From NCBI GenBank assembly GCA_934621505.1, contig CAKTUU010000015.1, forward strand, positions 1 through 46,174: 46,174 nucleotides of DNA. Reading direction: 5' to 3'. Made by a program: the position numbers and the translations under genes. Source of the DNA: an uncultured Clostridia bacterium (GTDB lineage Bacteria > Bacillota > Clostridia > Christensenellales > Aristaeellaceae). The notes under the pieces were generated by a model. That model saw only the letters and a program-made list of their open reading frames with translations. It was not told the origin of the DNA and did not search any database. Within the stretch, counting starts at the first letter, position 1. Every line of letters starts with the position of its first letter. Below, piece by piece: positions 1-7,968 of the stretch.

Positions 1-735
1 GGCCTTGTAAAAAATATGCTTTTTGACCGCCGGGCCATGGTACACAATGTCCTTTTCCCGGTCCGTCAATTCCCGAAACGGAACGTCCGTGCGCACGCCC
101 ATTTCCCGGCAGACGTCGGTCATCAGCGACCACATCAGGCTGTTCCAGGGAGCCACAGCTCCATCATCAATGGACAGGTAATCGTCCGGCACCAGCGAAT
201 CCATATCCACTGTCCGCACACTGCCGGTTCCCCCGCATTTGGGACAGGCTCCCTGACTGTTAAAAGCCAGTTCCTCCGCCGACGGCGGGTTTACCACAGC
301 GCCGCACTCCGGACAAATCAGCGGCTTGCCCGCGGCCACCGCCAGCGACGGCGGCACCTGATGCCCGTTGGGGCAGCGATGGCTCGCCAGCCGGGAAAAC
401 ATCAGCCGCAAACTGTTCAGCAGTTCCGTCCCCGTGCCAAAGGTGCTGCGGATTCCCGGAACGCCCGGTCGCTGATGCAGCGCCAGCGCCGCCGGTACAT
501 ACAGCAGTTCCTCCACCGCCGCTTTGGAGGCCTGGGTCATTCTGCGGCGGGTATAGGTGGACAGGGCCTCCAGATAGCGCCGGGAGCCCTCGGCATACAG
601 CACGCCCAAAGCCAGCGACGATTTGCCCGAACCGGACACCCCCGCGATGGCTACAATCTGGTGCAGCGGAATATCCACATCCACGTTTTTCAGGTTATGC
701 ACCCTTGCGCCCCGAACCAGCATATGGTCAATCAT
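1..735 (-). CDS. UvrA-like ABC ATPase, N-terminal part (truncated by window edge)
   Basis: The reading frame runs from an ATG at 735 leftward off the window, so only about 245 N-terminal residues are visible. It opens with a UvrA-type nucleotide-binding start and a Walker A of the form GVSGSGKSS near residue 32, followed by YAEGSRRYLEALS, which matches the UvrA family. Cysteine pairs of the zinc-finger type (CPNGH, CPECG, CPKCGG) follow. UvrA is the DNA damage sensor of nucleotide excision repair. The sequence after Walker A (ALHQRPGVPGIRSTFGTGTE) departs from the canonical repair UvrA as I know it, so I infer a UvrA paralogue rather than the housekeeping uvrA. It starts 16 bases after the thiN stop and is probably co-transcribed with it. 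The C-terminal half, including the second ATPase site, lies outside the window. Confidence 0.8.
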   Translation of the reverse strand, partial: MIDHMLVRGARVHNLKNVDVDIPLHQIVAIAGVSGSGKSSLALGVLYAEGSRRYLEALSTYTRRRMTQASKAAVEELLYVPAALALHQRPGVPGIRSTFGTGTELLNSLRLMFSRLASHRCPNGHQVPPSLAVAAGKPLICPECGAVVNPPSAEELAFNSQGACPKCGGTGSVRTVDMDSLVPDDYLSIDDGAVAPWNSLMWSLMTDVCREMGVRTDVPFRELTDREKDIVYHGPAVKKHIFYKA

Positions 736-751
736 ACAAGCACCTCGTCAG

Positions 752-1381
752 TTATTGTCTGGAAACATAGGACAAAATCAGCAGCGTGCCGTCTTTGACG
801 CTGACGGTGGCCTGAACGCCTGTGTAATGGTTGCTGACCCCCAGCGGAAAATCGCAGGTAAGGGAGCCGTTCTCCAGCGGATATTTCAGCCCTTTCAAGG
901 TCACCCCATCCGCCCGGCTGCCATGACAAAACACGCTGACAAGCGTGCCGGCGGGCCGGTCAGGCAGGGTCAGCTGTCCGTTATGCAGGGCAAAAGCGTC
1001 GTATTCCGGGTCCACCAGGCGGATGGACGCTCCCTGCCTGGCATAAAAGCCCATGGTTTGCAGGTTGGCCAGCAAATGGTCCACCCTGCCCCCGCCGCAG
1101 CCGTACAGAGCAAAGCTGCGGTAGCCGCGCCGCCAGCCTTCCCGCAGGGCAAGACCCGTATCCGTATCGTCCTTTTGAACAGGAAAGCACAGCACGCAGG
1201 TTCCCGGAGCGGCTTCGGATTCCGGCATGGAATCAAAATCGCCCAGCAGCAGCTGCGGCGTGAATCCGTATTGCCTCAGCGCCCGGTAACCGCCGTCGGC
1301 GGCAATCAGCAAGTCCTCTGCGGCGGGGGTTAGTCCCCGGGGGGTAAAATCTCCCGCCCCTACAATATAACAGGTGTGCAA
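752..1381 (-). CDS. thiN: Thiamine pyrophosphokinase, TTG start
   Basis: This 209-residue protein matches thiamine pyrophosphokinase, which transfers pyrophosphate from ATP to thiamine to make the cofactor TPP in the cytoplasm. Recognisable parts are LIAADGGYRAL, LLGDFDSM and KDDTDTGLAL in the catalytic half, GGGRVDHLLANL in the middle, and a C-terminal thiamine-binding beta domain with LKGLKYPL and GVSNHYTG. I chose the TTG at 1381 because a strong GGAGG (1390-1394) sits about eight bases upstream, and family homology begins right there (CYIVGAGDF). The open frame extends upstream to 1501, but that part is not conserved and would lie above the promoter. It is the first gene of a probable two-gene unit with the UvrA paralogue. 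Confidence 0.9.
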   Translation of the reverse strand: MHTCYIVGAGDFTPRGLTPAAEDLLIAADGGYRALRQYGFTPQLLLGDFDSMPESEAAPGTCVLCFPVQKDDTDTGLALREGWRRGYRSFALYGCGGGRVDHLLANLQTMGFYARQGASIRLVDPEYDAFALHNGQLTLPDRPAGTLVSVFCHGSRADGVTLKGLKYPLENGSLTCDFPLGVSNHYTGVQATVSVKDGTLLILSYVSRQ

Positions 1382-1410
1382 GGCCGATTCCTCCTTCAAA
1401 AATCCACAGC

Positions 1411-1439
1411 ATTGTAGCATAAAACCCAAAGAAAGACAA
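1411..1439 (-). promoter_or_regulatory. Sigma-A type promoter for thiN
   Basis: On the minus strand, TTGTCT (1439-1434) and TACAAT (1416-1411) are separated by 17 bases. The -10 lies about 30 bases before the thiN TTG start. Its placement also supports the short thiN start. Confidence 0.6.
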
Positions 1440-1457
1440 ACGAAATGCAGGCAGGTG

Positions 1458-1486
1458 TTGAAAAATCCCCGCCGCATCGCTATAAT
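1458..1486 (+). promoter_or_regulatory. Sigma-A type promoter for the thioesterase-brnQ pair
   Basis: TTGAAA (1458-1463) and a perfect TATAAT (1481-1486) are spaced by 17 bases, 75 bases before the thioesterase ATG. It is divergent from the thiN promoter. Confidence 0.65.
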
Positions 1487-1560
1487 AAAAAAGTCATGCA
1501 AATTTTGGCGTTCCCCTTTATTTCTTTTTTTCTAGCCCAGTTAAGAAAGGTTTTGCACAC

Positions 1561-2313
1561 ATGATTCGCACCTATTCCGATAAGCAGCGGCTGCTTACCT
1601 CCCATTGCGATATGCTGGGCGCGTGGAAGCCCAGCGCCATTCTGGAAACCATGCAGGACGTATCCGGCGCTCACAGCCAGCTGCTGGGCGTGGGTCACGA
1701 CGCGCTGCGCAAGGAGGGCCTTGTGTGGGTGGTGAACCGTTACGAGCTGGTCATGAACCGTTACCCGCACTTTGGCGATGTGGTCACCCTGCAAACCTAT
1801 CCCCTGTCGGCGCGGCATGGCTTTTACACACGGTACTATGCCTTTTTAGATGAAAGCGGCCAGGAATACGGCTATGCCTGCGGCCTGTGGAGCCTGCTGG
1901 ATCTGCAGACCCGGTCCATGATTACCGGGCAGGTACTGGCGGACCGTATGCCCGATAACCGGGACCTGCCCGCCAAGCTGAAAATTCCCGGCATGGCGGT
2001 GCAGGTGCAGGGCGATGTGCAGACCGCCTCCTTTGCCCCTCAGTTTACGGACATGGACGACAACCTGCATGTAAACAACACCAAATACCTGGACTGGTGC
2101 GTAAACGCCCTGGGCATTGACGCCATGCAGGCCAACGAGCTGGCTCGTTTTGTCATCAATTACCAAAAAGAAATCCGGCCCGGGCAGCGGGTGCAAACCC
2201 AGCTTTGCCATAGCGGCGACGATTTTTCCTACGCGGGTTTTGTGGGTGACGAGCACCATTTCACCATTTCGGGGAAATTGCGCGCCCGTTCGCAGCAAAT
2301 ACAACCATTCTAA
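1561..2313 (+). CDS. Acyl-ACP thioesterase (FatA/FatB-like)
   Basis: The 250-residue protein is a double hot-dog acyl-ACP thioesterase, which releases free fatty acids from acyl carrier protein in the cytoplasm. The N-terminal hot-dog contains MQDVSGAHSQLLGVG and VVNRYELVMNRYP. The second has the typical DMDDNLHVNNTKYLDW segment, with the Asn-x-His pattern expected near the active site of this family. Length is normal for bacterial members. It is followed after 15 bases by brnQ, and the two probably share the promoter at 1458-1486. Bacterial members are often linked to control of fatty-acid chain length or branched-chain fatty acids. A link to the neighbouring branched-chain amino acid carrier is plausible but is inference. 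Confidence 0.88.
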   Translation: MIRTYSDKQRLLTSHCDMLGAWKPSAILETMQDVSGAHSQLLGVGHDALRKEGLVWVVNRYELVMNRYPHFGDVVTLQTYPLSARHGFYTRYYAFLDESGQEYGYACGLWSLLDLQTRSMITGQVLADRMPDNRDLPAKLKIPGMAVQVQGDVQTASFAPQFTDMDDNLHVNNTKYLDWCVNALGIDAMQANELARFVINYQKEIRPGQRVQTQLCHSGDDFSYAGFVGDEHHFTISGKLRARSQQIQPF

Positions 2314-2328
2314 AAAGGGGGCACACAC

Positions 2329-3684
2329 ATGAAAAAAAGATTATCCGGGAAGGAACTTACCCTGGTTACCAGTATGCTGTTTGGTATGCTTTTTGGAGCG
2401 GGCAACATTATCTTTCCCATTCACATGGGCCAGCTGGCCGGCAGCAGCATCTGGCTGGCCATTATCGGCTTTTGCGTATCCGGCGTAGGTTTGCCCATTC
2501 TGGGCGTGGCGGCGCTTGGCAGCAGCCGCACCGACGGCCTGGCCGAATTAAGCGGCAAGGTTGGCAAGGGCTACAGCTATTTCTTTACCTGCGCCCTGTA
2601 TCTGACCATTGGACCCTTCTTTGCCATTCCCCGCTGCGCGGCCGTGCCTTTCAGCGTAGGCATTGAGCCCCTGCTGCCGGAGGGCGTATCCGCATCGCTG
2701 CTATTAGCCATTTTTTCCGTACTTTTCTTTGCGGCGGTTTTGTGGTTTTCCCTGCGCCCTAGCGGCATTTTGACCTGGGTGGGCAAGGTACTCAATCCCC
2801 TGTTTTTGATCTTTCTGGGAGTACTGGTGCTTACCGCTCTTATCAAACCCATGGGGTCCATCAGCGCGGTGGAGCCGTCCGCGGGTTACGAATCCAGCCA
2901 GGCGCTGTTTACCGGCTTTCTGGACGGCTACAACACGCTGGATGTGCTGGCCAGCCTGGCCTTTGGCATTATTGTGGTTAACGTCATTCGCGGCCAGGGC
3001 GTGCAGGAGCCGGGGGATATCGCTTCCAACACCCTGCGCGCCGGCGTTATGACCGGCATTCTCATGACGGCCGTCTACCTGGCCATCGCGCTGGCTGGCG
3101 TGCTGACCCGCAATGTTTACCCCGTCAGCAAGGATGGCGGCGAGGCCTTCTATGTGCTGGCCCACCATTACTTTGGCACCGCCGGCGCGCTGATTCTGGC
3201 CGCCATGGTTACCCTGGCCTGCCTGAAAACCGCTGTGGGCCTGATTACCAGCTGCGCCGAAACCTTTGTGGGCCTGTTCCCCAAGGGACCGGCCTACCGC
3301 TTCTGGGCCATCCTGTTCTGCATTATTTCCCTGCTGTTTGCCAACCTGGGCCTGAGCAAAATCATCACCTATTCCATTCCGGTGCTGATGTTCCTGTACC
3401 CGCTGGCCATTACGCTGATTCTGCTGGCCCTGTTTGGTCACCTGTTTGGCCACGACACCCGGGTCTATGCATGGGTTACGGGCTTTACCTTTGCCGAGGC
3501 GCTGTTTGACCTGTTCAAGGCGCTGCCCGCCAACGCTCTGCTGGAAAAGCTGGTGGGCTTTGGCCGGGCCATCTTCCCCTTCTTTGATTTGGGTCTGGGC
3601 TGGGTCGTGCCCGCGCTGATCGGCCTGGCGATCGGCCTGACCATCCACTTTACCCAAAACACCCAAAAGAAGCAGGCTGCCTGA
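2329..3684 (+). CDS. brnQ: Branched-chain amino acid carrier (LIVCS family)
   Basis: The 451-residue integral membrane protein starts with TLVTSMLFGMLFGAGNIIFP, the hallmark of the BrnQ/LIVCS family of sodium- or proton-coupled carriers for leucine, isoleucine and valine. About twelve hydrophobic segments are visible, and the GPFFAIPRCAAVPF motif occurs near residue 95. A ribosome binding site (AAAGGGGG) precedes the ATG. It lies 15 bases behind the thioesterase and ends at a clear intrinsic terminator. Imported branched-chain amino acids could feed branched-chain fatty acid synthesis, which may explain the pairing. Confidence 0.93.
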   Translation: MKKRLSGKELTLVTSMLFGMLFGAGNIIFPIHMGQLAGSSIWLAIIGFCVSGVGLPILGVAALGSSRTDGLAELSGKVGKGYSYFFTCALYLTIGPFFAIPRCAAVPFSVGIEPLLPEGVSASLLLAIFSVLFFAAVLWFSLRPSGILTWVGKVLNPLFLIFLGVLVLTALIKPMGSISAVEPSAGYESSQALFTGFLDGYNTLDVLASLAFGIIVVNVIRGQGVQEPGDIASNTLRAGVMTGILMTAVYLAIALAGVLTRNVYPVSKDGGEAFYVLAHHYFGTAGALILAAMVTLACLKTAVGLITSCAETFVGLFPKGPAYRFWAILFCIISLLFANLGLSKIITYSIPVLMFLYPLAITLILLALFGHLFGHDTRVYAWVTGFTFAEALFDLFKALPANALLEKLVGFGRAIFPFFDLGLGWVVPALIGLAIGLTIHFTQNTQKKQAA

Positions 3685-3692
3685 AGCCATGC

Positions 3693-3735
3693 AAATCCCC
3701 GCCGCTGGATGCGTTTTCCGCGGCGGGGATTTTGT
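3693..3735 (+). terminator. Intrinsic terminator after brnQ
   Basis: AATCCCCGCCGC pairs with GCGGCGGGGATT across a 14-base loop, followed by TTGTT. It closes the thioesterase-brnQ unit. Confidence 0.85.
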
Positions 3736-4009
3736 TATGCAATCAGGGCTGCCCGCCTGAAAGGACGGACAGCCCTGGCGAAACACCCGCCGCCTTCCCG
3801 CGCTTTCCCTCGACCGCGGTGCGCCCCGCACGCGGCTTGGCGTTTTTCAATCAAAAACGCCATGGCAGGATGGGCCGTGCTTCAATCATAGCTTGCCCGC
3901 CGCCGGGCAGTCTATGCATCTTTTTTGCAAAAGGGGACCTGCTTTTGCAGGAAACAGGCGCTTTGTTCCAGAATTTATACAGACTAGGCTTTTGATGGAG
4001 GGGCGGCTC
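3736..4009. other. Hairpin-rich intergenic region before the SNF2 gene
   Basis: No credible gene is present. Several inverted repeats follow one another: CAGGGCTG/CAGCCCTG (3744-3777), CCGCG-TGCG/CGCACGCGG (about 3814-3835), TGGCGTTTTT/AAAAACGCCA with a five-base loop (3838-3862), GCCCG/CGGGC (about 3896-3909) and CCTGC-TTTT-GCAGG (about 3941-3954). The last 15 bases hold the SNF2 ribosome binding site GGAGGGG. No obvious terminator T-run accompanies the hairpins. Confidence 0.5.
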
Positions 4010-7000
4010 ATGATCCTGTACGATACCATCCGGCCGGATATGGAAAGCTATCACGCCGGGGAGATTCTTTTTCGCCGGGGCAGCGTATCTCCAGCATCTA
4101 CCGGCGAGGACGCGCTATGCTATAAGGTTGGCTCCAACCCAACCCAAACGGTGCTGCTGTACCGGGACGGGCAGGCGGTCTGCACCTGCGGCGCCGGGGA
4201 CGCTCCCTGCGAGCATATGGCCGCGGCCCTGCGGATGGCCCAGGAGGATGGGCGGCTGCGCAGCCTGCGGCAGGAAAGCGAGCTGTCCCTGGGGGACAAA
4301 ATGCTGTTTGCCCTAAGCCGCGCCATGCCTGGCGGCGAAAGCGTGCGTCTCTCCCCCATTTTGCGGCTGTATGGCGACGGGCGCATCGGTCTGGGTCTAT
4401 CCATCGGTCAGGAGCGGCTGTACGCCGTCAAAAACATTGCGGATTTGCTCACCTGCTATTCTTTGGGCGCGGTTCTGCCCTTATCCGATAAATTTACCTA
4501 CCAGCCCTCCACCATGCGTTTTTCCCGGGAGGACGAGCGCCTGCTGGTGCTGCTGATGAACCATATTCCCCTGAAAGCCGCCAGCCTGGCCGATTGGGAA
4601 GCGGGTCTGACGGCGGACCGTGAGGACCGCAGGGGCAGCCCGGCCACAGACGGCCGCTTCCTGTTGCTGGACGGCGCTATGCTAAACAGCGTGCTGCGCT
4701 ACTTTGAAAACCACGCCTTTGTTTTGATGACGGACAGCGGCAAGCAGGGACAAAGCGGCATTCGCACGGTGGAGCTTCCGCTTTGCTTTGCGGTAGCGCT
4801 GTCCCCTACCGAGCTGACCGTTCAGACCGAGGGACTGCAAAATGTGCGCATGCTTACCCCAGACGCCCGGTATGTGCTGTCCGGCGGCCGGATTGTGCAT
4901 CTGCACAGCGCCCAGGCCCGTATTTGCCGCCTGCTGTGCCAGGAAGGCTCCCGTTTTCGCTATCCCGCCAGGGATGCGGAGAATACGCTGGCCATCCTGC
5001 TGCCCGCTCTGTCCACCGTGGGTACGGTAGCCCCCTCGCCGGAATTAAGGGCCCGGCTGATTACCGCCCCCTTTCACCCCGTGGCCTATCTGGATCTGGT
5101 GAGCGGCAATGTGGAAGCCAATCTGGAATTTCATTATGGCGACATCACCCTGCACCCCTTTGCCACAGCGGAAACAAACGCCGCCCCCACACTGGAGGAC
5201 GGTCGCCTGCTGCTGCGGGACGGCCGGGCGGAAAGCGAACTGCTCAGCTTTTTTTCCGACGCGGGCTTTGTGGTGCGTTCCGGCCGCATTGTGCTCAAGA
5301 AATCCCGGGATATTTTATCCTTCTGCACCCAGGGAGTGGGCGAACTAAGCAAACAGTGCGAGGTGTACGCCTCTACCGCCTTTGAAAAAGTGAAACCCCG
5401 CCGTTTAACCGCCAAAGCCTCCTTCCACATGCGCAGCGGACGGCTGATCTTTGCCCTGTTGGAGGAAAACCAGCCTGTGCCGGAGGTGCTGCCCATTTTG
5501 CAGGCCATTGCGCAGCGGCAGCAATATGTCCGGCTGAAATCCGGCGAATTTCTGGATGTGCGCGACCTGACAGGGCTGGCTCCTGTGGTGCAGGAGCTGC
5601 TGGACGCCGCCGCTCTGGACGATCCATCCGCCGACGCTTCCGCCCGGGAACTCAGCTTTGGCGCGTACCGGGCGGCGTACATGGTGAGCATGCTGCGCAT
5701 GGCGGGCGCTCAAACCGAGGCCGCGCCGGAGGTGGAAAGCGCCATCGGCGCGCTGTCCAGCGCTGAGGAAACCCGCTATGTGCCCCAGCGGCTGCAAAAA
5801 AAGCTGGCGCCCTACCAGCAGCGCGGCGTCAGCTGGCTTTTGTCCCTGTACGAGGCCCGCATGGGCGGCATTCTGGCGGATGAAATGGGCCTGGGCAAGA
5901 CTGTGCAGGTCATTGCGGCCCTATCCGCCGCCCGCCGCAAGGACGGCGTGCAAAAAAGCATTATTGTCACCCCCACCTCCCTTACCTATCACTGGCTGGC
6001 GGAGTTCAAGCGTTTTGACGACAGCATGCGCGTGCGGGTAATCGCCGGCCCCCGTGAGGAGCGCCGACGCATCATTGCGGACATTCGGCAGGACGATCAG
6101 GTGGACATCATTTTAACCAGCTATCCCCTATTGCGCCGGGACATTGATTTGCTAAAGGATTTATCCCTGCGCTTTGCCGTTCTGGACGAGGCCCAATCCG
6201 TCAAAAACGCCCAAAGTCAGGGCGCGGTAGCCGCCAAGGAACTGGACGCGCAGGTGCGCATTGCCCTGACCGGCACCCCCATGGAGAACCACACCGGCGA
6301 GCTATGGAGCATTTTTGACTTTGTGCTGCCCGGCTATCTGGGCACGCAGGCCTCCTTCCTGCGGCGCTACGGCGGCGGGGAGTTTGCCGACGAGCTGCGG
6401 GAGCGCATTCGTCCCTTCCTGATGCGCCGCCTCAAGAGCGAGGTACTCAGCGACCTGCCCCAGAAGCACGAGCAATCCCTCTACGCCGCCATGACCCCGG
6501 AGCAGGCCCAGGTTTACAACAGCCTGATGGAAAGCCTGCGTCAGCATGTGGGGCAGGCTTTAGCGGACGGTTCCCTGCCCAGGGCGCGTATGCAGGTATT
6601 GAGCATTCTGCTGAAGCTGCGGCAGGTTTGCTGCCATCCCAAGCTGTTTTTACCGGATTACGAGGGTACCAGCGGCAAGCTGGAATTGCTGGTTCAAACC
6701 GTGCACAACGCCATTGCGGCCAAGCACCGGATTTTGATCTTTTCCCAATTCGTGGGCATGCTGCAAATCATCCGCAAGCGTCTGGGCCGGGAGGGGGTAC
6801 AGACCCTCTATCTGGACGGCGAAACCAAGCCCGCCAAGCGGCAGGAGCTATGCGACCGTTTTAACGGCGGCGAGGGCCGTGTCTTCCTGATTTCGTTAAA
6901 GGCGGGCGGAACCGGTTTGAATCTGACAGGAGCGGATCTGGTCATTCATTATGATCCCTGGTGGAACCCCGCCACGGAGGACCAGGCCACGGATCGGGCG

Positions 7001-7180
7001 CACCGCATTGGTCAGACCCGGGATGTAGACGTAATCCGCTTAATCGCCCAGGACACCATTGAAGAAAAGGTAACCGATCTCAGCCGCCGCAAGCGGGCCA
7101 TTTTTGACCGGGTTGTATTAGCGGGCGAAACGGAGCTGAGCAGTCTGACCGAGGAGGCCATTCGTTCCCTCTTCTTCTAG
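4010..7180 (+). CDS. SWIM zinc-finger SNF2-family helicase
   Basis: This 1056-residue protein is a bacterial Swi2/Snf2 ATPase that probably translocates on double-stranded DNA; its precise role is unknown. An N-terminal SWIM zinc finger shows C58-x-C60 and C67-x-H69. A long middle region corresponds to the SNF2-associated domain found in bacterial members. The motor follows: Walker A in DEMGLGKT (624-631), Walker B DEAQ (726-729), LTGTPMENHTGELWSIFDF, and the helicase C-terminal domain with GGTGLNLTGADLVI and DQATDRAHRIGQ (about 965-1003). I chose the ATG at 4010 because GGAGGGG lies seven bases upstream. The frame stays open to 3893, but that stretch is not conserved. The stop codon is directly followed by a structured repeat. 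Confidence 0.93.
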   Translation: MILYDTIRPDMESYHAGEILFRRGSVSPASTGEDALCYKVGSNPTQTVLLYRDGQAVCTCGAGDAPCEHMAAALRMAQEDGRLRSLRQESELSLGDKMLFALSRAMPGGESVRLSPILRLYGDGRIGLGLSIGQERLYAVKNIADLLTCYSLGAVLPLSDKFTYQPSTMRFSREDERLLVLLMNHIPLKAASLADWEAGLTADREDRRGSPATDGRFLLLDGAMLNSVLRYFENHAFVLMTDSGKQGQSGIRTVELPLCFAVALSPTELTVQTEGLQNVRMLTPDARYVLSGGRIVHLHSAQARICRLLCQEGSRFRYPARDAENTLAILLPALSTVGTVAPSPELRARLITAPFHPVAYLDLVSGNVEANLEFHYGDITLHPFATAETNAAPTLEDGRLLLRDGRAESELLSFFSDAGFVVRSGRIVLKKSRDILSFCTQGVGELSKQCEVYASTAFEKVKPRRLTAKASFHMRSGRLIFALLEENQPVPEVLPILQAIAQRQQYVRLKSGEFLDVRDLTGLAPVVQELLDAAALDDPSADASARELSFGAYRAAYMVSMLRMAGAQTEAAPEVESAIGALSSAEETRYVPQRLQKKLAPYQQRGVSWLLSLYEARMGGILADEMGLGKTVQVIAALSAARRKDGVQKSIIVTPTSLTYHWLAEFKRFDDSMRVRVIAGPREERRRIIADIRQDDQVDIILTSYPLLRRDIDLLKDLSLRFAVLDEAQSVKNAQSQGAVAAKELDAQVRIALTGTPMENHTGELWSIFDFVLPGYLGTQASFLRRYGGGEFADELRERIRPFLMRRLKSEVLSDLPQKHEQSLYAAMTPEQAQVYNSLMESLRQHVGQALADGSLPRARMQVLSILLKLRQVCCHPKLFLPDYEGTSGKLELLVQTVHNAIAAKHRILIFSQFVGMLQIIRKRLGREGVQTLYLDGETKPAKRQELCDRFNGGEGRVFLISLKAGGTGLNLTGADLVIHYDPWWNPATEDQATDRAHRIGQTRDVDVIRLIAQDTIEEKVTDLSRRKRAIFDRVVLAGETELSSLTEEAIRSLFF

Positions 7181-7290
7181 GGGGCAAGGCCCCCTGCTGG
7201 GCCGCTTCGCGGGGGCAAGGCTTGTGCGTTTGGCGCAGAACATTTTGTTTTTTCTGGACACAGAAAAACAAAATGCCTTGCGCTGGCAGC
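7181..7290 (+). repeat. Structured 3'-UTR repeat, copy 1 (after SNF2 gene)
   Basis: The element starts at the base after the SNF2 TAG stop. In gene sense it has a G-rich hairpin (GGGGGC-AAG-GCCCCC), a CCGC-TTC-GCGG hairpin, the motif TTGGCGCAGAAC, and a long hairpin CATTTTGTTTTTTCTG, loop GACA, CAGAAAAACAAAATG. The same order, loop and GGCGCAGAAC motif occur in both copies behind clpX (36640-36739 and 36762-36860, other strand). The stem sequence of the long hairpin differs but stays complementary. Confidence 0.75.
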
Positions 7291-7353
7291 TTCAAAACGG
7301 AGTGTTCCATTGGGTATCTTAGCTGAGTTCCATGCAAAAAGGGCCATAGAAAC

Positions 7354-7398
7354 AAAAGCAGGCTGGTTTTCTTTTACGAAAAAAATCAGCCTGCTTTT
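7354..7398. terminator. Bidirectional terminator between SNF2 and lrp-like genes
   Basis: AAAAGCAGGCTG pairs with CAGCCTGCTTTT across an AT-rich loop, with T-runs on both strands. It can terminate the convergent SNF2 gene and the Lrp-type regulator, whose stop codon is four bases away. Confidence 0.8.
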
Positions 7399-7401
7399 CC
7401 A

Positions 7402-7860
7402 TTACAGCCGCAATCCCTTTACATCCTTTACCCGCGACAGAATCACATGGGTATGCATCTCCACGATGCCCGGCAGACGGTCCAGCACGTCGCTCATCAA
7501 TCTTTCCATTTCGTCCTGATCCGCCGCCACGGCATGCACATGCAACCGGCAATGGCCGGTCACCCGGTAAATCTGGGTCACCGTTGGGCAATCATTCAAA
7601 AGCCGCACCACCTGGTCAAAGGTATCCGGCCGGGTTTCCATCTCGTAATAGCTGGAAATAGCGCTGCCCAGCCTTTGCGGGTTTACAATGACGGTATATC
7701 CCTCGATAACGCCCCGTTGCTCCAAAGCGTCCATGCGGTTTTTAATCGCCACCCGGGACAGCCCCAGCCGCTCGCCCAGTTCAGAATAGGTATACCGGGC
7801 GTTTTGGGTCAGCAGGTCCAAAATTTTACGGTCTTGTTCATCCAGGCCACTCAAATACAC
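7402..7860 (-). CDS. Lrp/AsnC family transcriptional regulator
   Basis: The 152-residue protein has an N-terminal AsnC-type winged helix-turn-helix (LDEQDRKILDLLTQNARYTYSELGERLGLSRVAIKNRMDAL in pattern) and a C-terminal RAM ligand-binding domain (residues about 70-150). Lrp/AsnC proteins sense amino acids and form oligomers on DNA. I chose the GTG at 7860 because AAGGAC lies upstream and the usual family start LDEQD follows within six residues. The longer ATG at 7968 would run through the promoter. It is divergent from the MATE exporter and shares its control region, so I infer that it regulates the exporter and itself. The ligand cannot be read from the sequence. Confidence 0.88.
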   Translation of the reverse strand: MYLSGLDEQDRKILDLLTQNARYTYSELGERLGLSRVAIKNRMDALEQRGVIEGYTVIVNPQRLGSAISSYYEMETRPDTFDQVVRLLNDCPTVTQIYRVTGHCRLHVHAVAADQDEMERLMSDVLDRLPGIVEMHTHVILSRVKDVKGLRL

Positions 7861-7888
7861 GCGATTTTCTGTCCTTTCCGTTTTCTTT

Positions 7889-7935
7889 CGTTTCGTAATA
7901 TATATCTTGCGTTTTGTAATGTCAAGTGGTATACT
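7889..7935. promoter_or_regulatory. Divergent promoters and direct-repeat operator, regulator/MATE
   Basis: On the minus strand TTGACA (7925-7920) and TATATT (7902-7897) with a 17-base spacer serve the regulator. On the plus strand TTGCGT (7907-7912) and TATACT (7930-7935) with a 17-base spacer serve the MATE gene. Two near-identical repeats, CGTTTCGTAAT (7889-7899) and CGTTTTGTAAT (7910-7920), are 21 bases apart, or two helical turns. They overlap the elements of both promoters and are candidate binding sites for the Lrp-type protein. Confidence 0.6.
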
Positions 7936-7968
7936 GACTATGCTACTTTTTTCATTCAGGAGGCGCAC

